Source: Flavobacteriaceae bacterium (GTDB lineage Bacteria; Bacteroidota; Bacteroidia; Flavobacteriales; Flavobacteriaceae). Taken from it: DNA of 39,899 nucleotides. This document shows positions 24,256 to 31,269 of this stretch, piece after piece. The position numbers and the translations under genes are program-made. Numbering within the stretch: position 1 is the first letter of the stretch; each line of letters opens with the position of its first letter. Where the stretch lies: positions 1-39,899 of the forward strand of contig PANU01000026.1 in assembly GCA_002707745.1 (NCBI GenBank), written 5' to 3'. The notes beneath the pieces are model-generated. The model did no database searches and was not told the origin of the DNA. It worked only from the letters and a program-made list of their open reading frames with translations.

Positions 24256-26100
24256 ATGAAATATAAACTTTCAGTAGTAATTGTCCTCTTTTTTGTTGCA
24301 TTCACTTTTGCTCAAACCCCAGATTACGTACAAATTAATTATAGTAAATCTGAAACGTATATTACCATGCGGGACGGCACTAAGTTGTTTACGTCTATTT
24401 ATTCCCCTAAGGATACCTCAAAAACATATCCTATTTTATTTCAAAGAACGCCGTATAGTTGCAGACCTTACGGAGAAGACCAGTTTAAGTCTAAAATTGG
24501 CCCTAATGAGTTTATGATGAAGGAAGGCTACATTGTAGTATATCAGGACGTGCGTGGCCGTTGGATGAGTGAGGGAACCTACGACAATATGCGCCCTTAT
24601 ATCCCCAACAAAAAAGGGACACAATTTGACGAAGCAAGCGATACCTACGATTCTATAGACTGGATGGTAAAAAATATCCCGAATAACAATGGTAATGTAG
24701 GTACGTGGGGAATTTCATATCCTGGTTTTTATGCTACTTATTCCTTATTAGATGCACATCCAGCGTTAAAAGCGGCATCTCCGCAAGCGTGTATTGGCGA
24801 TTTCTATTTTGACGATTTTCATCATAATGGCGCGTATTTATTAAGTTATTGGCGTGCAACGGCTGTATTTGGATATGAAAAAACAAAACCTACCAAAGAA
24901 GCCTGGTATAGTTTCCCGGAACTCGGTACTGAAGATCAATATCAATTTTTCTTAGATGCTGGCCCGCTTTCAAATCTGGACGAATATTATAAGGAAGACA
25001 ATGTGTTCTGGACACAGTTAAAAGAGCATCCTAATTATGATGAATTCTGGCAAAAACGTGGGATTATTCAACACTTAAAAAATATTAAACCCGCCGTAAT
25101 GGTGGTAGGAGGGTTGTTTGATGCCGAAGACCTGTACGGTCCTTTTGAAACCTACGAGAAAATTGAAGAAAACAGTGCCAATTACAATACTGTAGTTTTT
25201 GGTCCCTGGAGTCACGGGGACTGGGCGCGAAATAAAAAACGTCAAGCCATTGGAAATGTATATTTTGGAGATGATATTTCTACTACGTACCAACGGGATA
25301 TTGAAACCAAGTTTTTTAAACATTTCTTAAAGGATGGTGGAAAAGGAAAGCCAGATTTAGCCGAAGCCTATATGTTCGATTCGGGTAATTTAGCGTGGAA
25401 AGAATATACTCAGTGGCCTCCCAAAAATACTGAAAAGAAAACCTTTTGGCTACAAAATAACCAACGCTTAAATCCTTTTGCTGAACGGAGCTACACCTTT
25501 GAAGAGTTTGTAAGTGACCCTAAAAAACCTGTTCCGTATTCAGAAGATATTAAAATGGTGTTTACCCCAAGAAAATTTATGACAGACGACCAGCGGTTTG
25601 CAGCAAGACGTCCGGATGTCCTGGTGTTTGAAACCCCTGTTTTAACCGAAGATATCACCTTAGCCGGCGAAATTCTTGCAAAGCTAAACGTAGCTACTAC
25701 AGGAACCGATGCCGATTGGATTGTAAAAGTTATAGATGTTTTTCCTGCAGATGCCAAGGATACCGAAGAAACCCAGGCATATCTTAAAATGGGTAACTAT
25801 CATATGATGGTTCGTAGCGAAGTGATGCGTGGCAGGTACCGAAACAGTTTTAGCAAACCAGAACCCTTTGTACCCAATCAAAAAACTTCCGTAAACATAA
25901 AATTGCAGGATGTGCACCATACATTTAAAAAGGGACATAAACTTCAAATACAAGTGCAAAGTACCTGGTTTCCTTATATAGATTTAAATCCGCAGACTTA
26001 CGTAGAAAATATTTTTAAGGCAAAGGAAGAGGATTTCAGCAAACAAACACACAAAGTTTTTAACGATTCTTCCATAGAATTTACGGTGCTTCCCAACTAA
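24256..26100 (+). CDS. Secreted CocE/NonD-family hydrolase (S15-type)
   Basis: The 614-aa alpha/beta-hydrolase has a signal peptide (MKYKLSVVIVLFFVAFTFAQ). Catalytic elements: nucleophile S154 in GTWGISYPGFYA, acid D289 or D292 in VGGLFDAEDLYG, and H320 in FGPWSHGDWA. A C-terminal jelly-roll domain follows (KLNVATTGTDADWIVKVIDV). The architecture matches X-Pro dipeptidyl peptidase S15/CocE relatives, including glutaryl-7-ACA acylases and alpha-amino acid ester hydrolases. The natural substrate is probably an N-terminal peptide or ester in the periplasm. Last gene of the satD-tilS-dsbD run. Confidence 0.93.
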   Translation: MKYKLSVVIVLFFVAFTFAQTPDYVQINYSKSETYITMRDGTKLFTSIYSPKDTSKTYPILFQRTPYSCRPYGEDQFKSKIGPNEFMMKEGYIVVYQDVRGRWMSEGTYDNMRPYIPNKKGTQFDEASDTYDSIDWMVKNIPNNNGNVGTWGISYPGFYATYSLLDAHPALKAASPQACIGDFYFDDFHHNGAYLLSYWRATAVFGYEKTKPTKEAWYSFPELGTEDQYQFFLDAGPLSNLDEYYKEDNVFWTQLKEHPNYDEFWQKRGIIQHLKNIKPAVMVVGGLFDAEDLYGPFETYEKIEENSANYNTVVFGPWSHGDWARNKKRQAIGNVYFGDDISTTYQRDIETKFFKHFLKDGGKGKPDLAEAYMFDSGNLAWKEYTQWPPKNTEKKTFWLQNNQRLNPFAERSYTFEEFVSDPKKPVPYSEDIKMVFTPRKFMTDDQRFAARRPDVLVFETPVLTEDITLAGEILAKLNVATTGTDADWIVKVIDVFPADAKDTEETQAYLKMGNYHMMVRSEVMRGRYRNSFSKPEPFVPNQKTSVNIKLQDVHHTFKKGHKLQIQVQSTWFPYIDLNPQTYVENIFKAKEEDFSKQTHKVFNDSSIEFTVLPN

Positions 26101-26216
26101 AACCTTAGAAGAACATAACGTACTGGTAGTAAAGATAATGAATGCCTCTTCTTCGGAGAGGTCTGGATTGGTTTGTGGGCAATTCTGGCTGCGGACAGTA
26201 ATTCTGGGTATGTTAT

Positions 26217-26246
26217 AAAAAAAGCGTCCCTTAAAAAAGAGACGCT
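26217..26246 (-). terminator. Orphan minus-strand intrinsic terminator
   Basis: The minus strand reads AGCGTCTCTT-TTTT-AAGGGACGCT and then TTTTTT. This 10-bp stem contains one G-U wobble and has a tetraloop and a U-run. On the plus strand the stem has an A-C mismatch and is followed by CATAAC, so it is unlikely to end the CocE transcript. Confidence 0.72.
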
Positions 26247-26350
26247 CATAACAAACCTAACTTAGTGATTAATTTATGTAGTATATACCAAACTTTTTAT
26301 CCCCACAAAAAGAAAAGTAATATACTATTCACTAATTCACATCAAATATA
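26217..26350 (-). ncRNA. Candidate small RNA with its own -7 box, folded core and terminator
   Basis: On the minus strand an exact -7 box TATATTTG (26350-26343) predicts a start near 26336. From there TTAGTGA and TAGTATAT pair in nested order with ATATACTA and TCACTAA (26329-26335 with 26262-26268; 26320-26327 with 26279-26286). The RNA would end at a hairpin AGCGTCTCTT-TTTT-AAGGGACGCT followed by T6 (to 26217), about 120 nt in all. The terminator stem has a G-U pair on this strand but an A-C mismatch on the other, and the T-run exists only here. No -33 box is obvious. No minus-strand gene otherwise explains the terminator. Confidence 0.5.
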
Positions 26351-26429
26351 ATGAGAGATTTTCAATTGGCATATACGTACATACACGTATTTTTTTGGTG
26401 TAACCTTATCTTAATATAGCCTATGGAGG

Positions 26430-26460
26430 TTGTACAACATACATAAATAGAGTAGCTTTA
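26430..26460 (+). promoter_or_regulatory. pfkA promoter
   Basis: TTG (26430-26432), a 20-nt spacer and TAGCTTTA (26453-26460) match the Bacteroidota pattern with one mismatch in the last base of the -7 box. The ATG of pfkA starts 5 nt after the box, so the mRNA would be leaderless or nearly so. The rest of the gap 26101-26465 holds the candidate small RNA. Confidence 0.42.
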
Positions 26461-26465
26461 CAGCA

Positions 26466-27452
26466 ATGAGTGCAACTATAAAAAAAATTGCGGTTCTTAC
26501 CAGTGGTGGTGATGCACCAGGGATGAATGCTGCTATAAGAGCTGTAGTACGGTGTTGTACTTTTCATAACCTGGAATGTGTAGGGGTATACCGTGGCTTA
26601 CAAGGGTTAATTGAAAACGATGTTACACCACTGGGTCCCAGAAGCGTAAAAAACATTATTAACAGAGGAGGAACTTTTTTAAAATCGGCCAGATCTAAGG
26701 AGTTCAGAACCAGAGAAGGGAGAGAAAAAGCATTTCAAAATCTGCAAAATGAAAGTATTGACGCGCTTATAGTTATAGGCGGCGATGGTACCTTTACAGG
26801 AGCAAAGATCTTTAATGAAGAATACAGCTTCCCAATAATTGGTTTGCCAGGGACCATTGATAATGATATAAATGGCACCGATTTTACGATTGGGTACGAC
26901 ACAGCGCTGAACACGGTTGTGGAAGCCATTGATAAAATAAGAGATACAGCAAATTCTCATAACCGCTTGTTTTTGGTGGAGGTGATGGGAAGAAATGCTG
27001 GCGATATAGCACTAAATGCCGGAATAGGTGCCGGAGCTGAAGAAATCCTAATACCTGAAGAAGATTTAGGACGGGATAGGTTAGTGGCATCTTTAAAACG
27101 CAGTAAAAAAGCAGGTAAAACTTCCAGTATTGTAGTGGTTTCAGAAGGTGACCAGATAGGGAAAAATATTTTGGGCTTAGCAGCGTATATCCAGGAAAAT
27201 TTAAACGAATACGAAGTAAAAGTAACCGTCCTTGGACATATTCAACGTGGCGGAGCTCCTAGCTGTTACGACCGTGTTTTGGCAAGCAGGCTAGGTGTTG
27301 CAGCTGTAGATGCGCTGTTAGCAGGAAAACGAGATGTAATGATAGGCATTAAGCATGGCAAGGTAGTAGCCGTACCTTTTGCTGAAACTTTAACGGGCAC
27401 AAATGAAATAGATAAAGATTTAATACGAGTGGCAGACATTACTTCGTTATAA
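26466..27452 (+). CDS. pfkA: ATP-dependent 6-phosphofructokinase
   Basis: The 328-aa enzyme phosphorylates fructose 6-phosphate to the 1,6-bisphosphate, the committing step of glycolysis. Motifs: LTSGGDAPGMNAAIRAVVR (11-29), IGGDGTFTGA (104-113), GLPGTIDNDINGTDFTIGYD (127-146) with catalytic D132 or D134, and EVMGRNAGDIAL. Gly rather than Asp at the GGDG position marks the ATP-using group, not the pyrophosphate type. The C-terminal LGHIQRGGAPSCYDR is canonical. It is followed by gapA after a 101-bp gap. Confidence 0.97.
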   Translation: MSATIKKIAVLTSGGDAPGMNAAIRAVVRCCTFHNLECVGVYRGLQGLIENDVTPLGPRSVKNIINRGGTFLKSARSKEFRTREGREKAFQNLQNESIDALIVIGGDGTFTGAKIFNEEYSFPIIGLPGTIDNDINGTDFTIGYDTALNTVVEAIDKIRDTANSHNRLFLVEVMGRNAGDIALNAGIGAGAEEILIPEEDLGRDRLVASLKRSKKAGKTSSIVVVSEGDQIGKNILGLAAYIQENLNEYEVKVTVLGHIQRGGAPSCYDRVLASRLGVAAVDALLAGKRDVMIGIKHGKVVAVPFAETLTGTNEIDKDLIRVADITSL

Positions 27453-27553
27453 AATATTAGGAACCTTCCGCCTAAACAGCATAAAAGCTGAAATGTGGAA
27501 GCAAAAGGTAATTAATTGGAACAAAAAAACACCCGCTTTTGCGGACATAAAAG

Positions 27554-28549
27554 ATGATAAAAACAGGAATTAATGGCTTCGGAAGAATAGGCAGATTAGC
27601 TTTTAGAGTAGCCTCACAACGAGACGATGTGGAAATAGTCGCTGTAAATGATTTATTGGACGTAGACCACTTAGCGTATTTACTGGAATTCGATTCGGTA
27701 CACGGGAAATTTCCAGGGGAAGTTTCAGTAAAAAATGGAAACTTAGTAGTGAATGAAAAAACGATTCGGGTAACTGCTGAAAAAGACCCGGCAAATCTTG
27801 CCTGGGATAAGGTTGATGCCACGATGGTAATGGACTGTACCGGAATTTTTAAGGAAATAGATACAGCACAAGCACACCTGAAAGCAGGAGCAAAAAAAGT
27901 AGTGATTTCGGCACCCTCCAAAACAGCTCCTATGTTTGTAATGGGTGTAAATCATACCGACGTTAAAAAATCGGATACCTTAATTTCAAATGCTTCCTGC
28001 ACTACCAACTGTTTAGCCCCAATGGCAAAAATTATTGATGATGCCTTACATATTGAGGAAGGGTTAATGACCACGGTACATTCGGTAACTGCTACACAAA
28101 ATACGGTAGATCAGCCTTCCCGAAAAAACTATAGAATTGGACGTAGTGCCCTCGCCAATATTATACCAACAACAACAGGAGCAGCCGTTGCAGTAACCAA
28201 AGTAATTCCTGCCCTGGAAGGTAAACTTACCGGAATGGCGTTCCGGGTGCCCACGGTAAATGTTTCGGTGGTAGACTTAACAGTGCGCACAAAAAAACCT
28301 GCTAGTTATGAGGAGATAAAAAAAATCTTTAAAAATGCTTCGGAAGGATCATATAAAGGGGTAGTAAGTTATACCGAAAAAGCAGTTGTTTCCCAGGATT
28401 TTGTAAGCAATCCACATACTTGTAATTTTGATGCAGAAGCCGGAATTGCATTAAATGAAAACTTTTTTAAGCTAATAGCCTGGTACGATAATGAGTATGC
28501 TTATTCGGCAAAACTTGTAGAACTAACAGCCTACGCGGCCAACTTGTAA
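27554..28549 (+). CDS. gapA: Type I glyceraldehyde-3-phosphate dehydrogenase
   Basis: The 331-aa NAD-dependent enzyme oxidises glyceraldehyde 3-phosphate to 1,3-bisphosphoglycerate. Motifs: [14 protein letters not shown] (5-18), D33 after the second strand (favouring NAD), [13 protein letters not shown] with catalytic C149, and H176 in [30 protein letters not shown] is near 230-250, and [15 protein letters not shown] is at the C-terminus. The usual KDWRGGR stretch reads [10 protein letters not shown], marking a divergent subgroup, but all catalytic residues are present. A small CCGC-TTTT-GCGG hairpin lies just upstream. The sugar kinase follows after 1 nt. Confidence 0.95.
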   Translation: MIKTGINGFGRIGRLAFRVASQRDDVEIVAVNDLLDVDHLAYLLEFDSVHGKFPGEVSVKNGNLVVNEKTIRVTAEKDPANLAWDKVDATMVMDCTGIFKEIDTAQAHLKAGAKKVVISAPSKTAPMFVMGVNHTDVKKSDTLISNASCTTNCLAPMAKIIDDALHIEEGLMTTVHSVTATQNTVDQPSRKNYRIGRSALANIIPTTTGAAVAVTKVIPALEGKLTGMAFRVPTVNVSVVDLTVRTKKPASYEEIKKIFKNASEGSYKGVVSYTEKAVVSQDFVSNPHTCNFDAEAGIALNENFFKLIAWYDNEYAYSAKLVELTAYAANL

Positions 28550-28550
28550 T

Positions 28551-29414
28551 ATGGTACTATTTACAGACGGAGGTTCTACAAAATGTGATTGGGTACTTTT
28601 AAATGCCAAAGGGAAAAAGATATTGCAAACACAAACACTGGGTCTTAACCCAACTGTTATTTCTCCTGAAGAACTGGAAAGCAGAATCCTGTACAATCCT
28701 CAGTTACGTGAGATAATGATGGAAGTAGAAAAAGTGGATTTTTACGGTGCTGGTTGTGGTACCAAAACGCCCAGAAATGTACTGCATCAAGTATTAAAAG
28801 AGCTGTTTTCTAACGCTGCTGTTACCGTACAGGAAGATCTGGCAGCGGCAGTGTATGCCGTAACTACACTGCCTGGAATTATTTGTATTCTGGGAACGGG
28901 TTCCAACAGTTGTTTTTTTGATGGAACACACATACACAGCCCCATTCCCGCATTGGGGTATAGTATCATGGACGAGGCAAGTGGTAATTACTTCGGAAAA
29001 CAATTGCTGCGGGATTATTTTTACCAGAAAATGCCCACCCATCTTGCCGAAAAATTTGAAGAAAATTTCAATCTGAATGCAGACGAGATTAAAGTAAACT
29101 TATACCAAAAGTCTAATCCCAATGCCTATCTGGCCTCATTTGCACAGTTTATTTTTACTGAAAAATGTGCCGACCCATATTTTAAAGCATTACTGGAAGA
29201 GGGATTGGAGCGTTTTATCCAAGCCAGAATATTAACTTTTAAAGAAGCACGGAATTTTCCTGTTCATTTTATTGGAAGTATAGCTCATTTTAGTAAAGAA
29301 ATAATTGAAAATTGCTTTGCCAGATATGGGCTCCACTTAGGAAATGTGGTACAACGCCCTATGGATGGCCTGGTAACGTATTACCAACAAAAAATACAGT
29401 CTTCTAAGCACTAG
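28551..29414 (+). CDS. BadF/BcrA-type sugar kinase (N-acetylglucosamine kinase-like)
   Basis: The 287-aa protein belongs to the ASKHA ATPase superfamily. The N-terminal phosphate-1 loop is FTDGGSTKCDWVLL, the phosphate-2 region is ILGTGSNSCFFDG near 110-122, and SIMDEASGNYFGKQLLRDYF follows. This pattern is typical of the BadF/BadG/BcrA/BcrD family members annotated as N-acetylglucosamine kinases in Bacteroidota. The 1-nt spacing from gapA implies co-translation and a role in sugar entry to glycolysis. Substrate identity is inferred, not proven. Confidence 0.85.
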   Translation: MVLFTDGGSTKCDWVLLNAKGKKILQTQTLGLNPTVISPEELESRILYNPQLREIMMEVEKVDFYGAGCGTKTPRNVLHQVLKELFSNAAVTVQEDLAAAVYAVTTLPGIICILGTGSNSCFFDGTHIHSPIPALGYSIMDEASGNYFGKQLLRDYFYQKMPTHLAEKFEENFNLNADEIKVNLYQKSNPNAYLASFAQFIFTEKCADPYFKALLEEGLERFIQARILTFKEARNFPVHFIGSIAHFSKEIIENCFARYGLHLGNVVQRPMDGLVTYYQQKIQSSKH

Positions 29415-29500
29415 TACAGAGTTGTTTGCAAGATAAAGTTACAAGAGTTGCAGGGAAGGGGATTTTGGATATGTTATACTGAAAAATTAAACCACCATAA

Positions 29501-29536
29501 TATTTTCGTTTTTCTATTATCGTTTTTCTATTTTCG
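29501..29536 (+). repeat. 14-bp tandem repeat carrying three -7-like elements before pgi
   Basis: TATTTTCGTTTTTC, TATTATCGTTTTTC and TATTTTCG run head-to-tail with a 14-bp period (about 2.6 units). Each unit contains a -7-like box (TATTTTCG, TATTATCG, TATTTTCG), the TAnnTTCG variant. It is about 80 bp before the pgi ATG. Slippage in this repeat would change the number of -7 boxes. Several AATTGAAA copies follow at about 29545-29590. Confidence 0.65.
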
Positions 29537-29616
29537 TAACCACAAATTGAAATGATAATTGAAATCATTATTGCAATTGAAATTGAAAATAATAAAATCG
29601 TAATTCACACGTACAA

Positions 29617-31173
29617 ATGTCGTTATTGCCAAAAATAGATCCTACTACAACCAAAGCCTGGCAGGCATTACAAGTGCATTATGAGGCTACGAAAGATATT
29701 CATATAAAAAATCTGTTTGCAGAAGATGCTAATCGAGGAGATGATTTTGGGATGTTCTGGAATGATTTTTTTGTAGATATTTCAAAAAACAGAATTACTG
29801 CTCAAACACGGGATTTATTGCTTCAGCTGGCTGAAGAAGTACACTTAAAACAAGCAATTACTGCTCAGTTTCAAGGCGAAAAAATAAACGAAACAGAAAA
29901 CAGGGCAGTCTTGCATACGGCATTACGCGATTTTAGTACTATGAAACCTGAAGTGACTGCCTGCCTTCAAAAAATGCAGGAGTTTTCAGATAAAGTTAGC
30001 AATGGAAACTATAAAGGTGCCACTGGAAAAGCAATAGACACCCTTGTAAACATTGGTATTGGTGGAAGTCATTTGGGTCCAGAAATGGTGTACGAAGCTT
30101 TGGCAAGCTATAGAAAAGGCATTCAACTTCATTTTATTTCAAACATAGATGGAGATGCGGTGCAGGAAACGCTAAGAGCTGTTAATCCTGAGACGACCTT
30201 GTTTGTAATTGTTTCAAAAAGTTTTACCACCAATGAAACGCTTGTAAATGCAGCATTTGTTAAACAGTGGTTTGTTGATAAACTTTCAGCAAAAGCAGTG
30301 GAAAAGCATTTTATTGCAGTTTCAGCAAATAGGGAAGAAGTAGCATCTTTTGGAATTTCAGAAGAAAAAACTTTTCCAATGTGGGATTGGGTAGGAGGCA
30401 GGTTCTCTTTATGGAGCGCCGCAGGACTTTCAGTTTGTTGTGCTATTGGGTATAAAAATTTTGAAGCCTTGCTCCAAGGTGCCTATGAAATGGATCAACA
30501 TTTTGCAACGGCACCATTTCAGGAAAACATTCCTGTTACTTTAGGACTTCTTTCGGTATGGTATAACAATTTTTATAACTGCGAAACCGAAGCTGTTATT
30601 CCCTATTGCCAGGCATTACATAAATTGGTTCCATACCTGCAACAGGCAATTATGGAAAGCAATGGAAAAACAACAGACCGAAATAATAAAAAAATAACAT
30701 ACCAAACAGGAACTATTGTATGGGGAGCAACAGGAACCAATGCCCAACACGCCTTTTTTCAATTATTACACCAAGGAAGTAAACTTATTCCTTCAGATTT
30801 TATTTGTTTTACCAACCCATTAGGAGATGCCACAAAAAATCACGAAATACTGATGGCAAATTGTCTCGCGCAAACCGAAGCTTTAGCAAAAGGTAAAGTA
30901 CAAGATGCTGCGATGCCCTATAGTGCTTTTTCTGGAAATAAGCCCAGCACGTCTGTTTTTATAAAATCCTTAACCCCTAAAAACTTGGGAAGCTTGATAG
31001 CGATGTATGAACATAAAATATTTGTACAAGGAATTGTATGGAATATTTTTAGTTACGACCAATGGGGAGTGCAATTGGGTAAAGAAGTAGCAAGTGCTAT
31101 TTTACAAAATGAACCCCTGTTGCATGGTAAAAACGCAATGCAATTTTACAGAAAACTAAAAAAATACGATTAA
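29617..31173 (+). CDS. pgi: Glucose-6-phosphate isomerase
   Basis: The 518-aa protein interconverts glucose 6-phosphate and fructose 6-phosphate. Family motifs: VNIGIGGSHLGPEMVYEAL near 147-165, IVSKSFTTNETLVNA near 199-213, DWVGGRFSLWSAAGLS near 260-275, the signature GSKLIPSDFICF, and VQGIVWNIFSYDQWGVQLGK near the C-terminus. Slightly shorter than the E. coli enzyme. It is in the same block as pfkA, gapA and the sugar kinase, but a 202-bp gap suggests its own promoter (the tandem -7 repeat). Confidence 0.97.
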   Translation: MSLLPKIDPTTTKAWQALQVHYEATKDIHIKNLFAEDANRGDDFGMFWNDFFVDISKNRITAQTRDLLLQLAEEVHLKQAITAQFQGEKINETENRAVLHTALRDFSTMKPEVTACLQKMQEFSDKVSNGNYKGATGKAIDTLVNIGIGGSHLGPEMVYEALASYRKGIQLHFISNIDGDAVQETLRAVNPETTLFVIVSKSFTTNETLVNAAFVKQWFVDKLSAKAVEKHFIAVSANREEVASFGISEEKTFPMWDWVGGRFSLWSAAGLSVCCAIGYKNFEALLQGAYEMDQHFATAPFQENIPVTLGLLSVWYNNFYNCETEAVIPYCQALHKLVPYLQQAIMESNGKTTDRNNKKITYQTGTIVWGATGTNAQHAFFQLLHQGSKLIPSDFICFTNPLGDATKNHEILMANCLAQTEALAKGKVQDAAMPYSAFSGNKPSTSVFIKSLTPKNLGSLIAMYEHKIFVQGIVWNIFSYDQWGVQLGKEVASAILQNEPLLHGKNAMQFYRKLKKYD

Positions 31174-31269
31174 AACAGTAATTAGTTGATAAATACACAG
31201 CTTTTTGCTTTTAAAATTAGTATTAGTTTAATAACATTGCAATTCATCTTTTTTAATTAAAAATAAACT

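Noticed and set aside
26101-26236. Minus-strand open frame with a protein-like reading (ITVRSQNCPQ, then SEEEAFIIFTT) downstream of the CocE gene
   Set aside because: No start codon in context, and it runs through the orphan terminator and antisense into the CocE gene. Could be chance or an old relic; not enough evidence to call a gene.
27472-27921. 149-aa minus-strand ORF over the gapA start
   Set aside because: It covers the gapA N-terminus antisense, with low-complexity Ser/Phe-rich sequence and no domain.
27554-28549. Unusual [10 protein letters not shown] in place of KDWRGGR in GAPDH as a sign of a new enzyme
   Set aside because: C149, H176, the NAD-type Asp and the phosphate-site motifs are all present; best seen as a subgroup of normal type I GAPDH.
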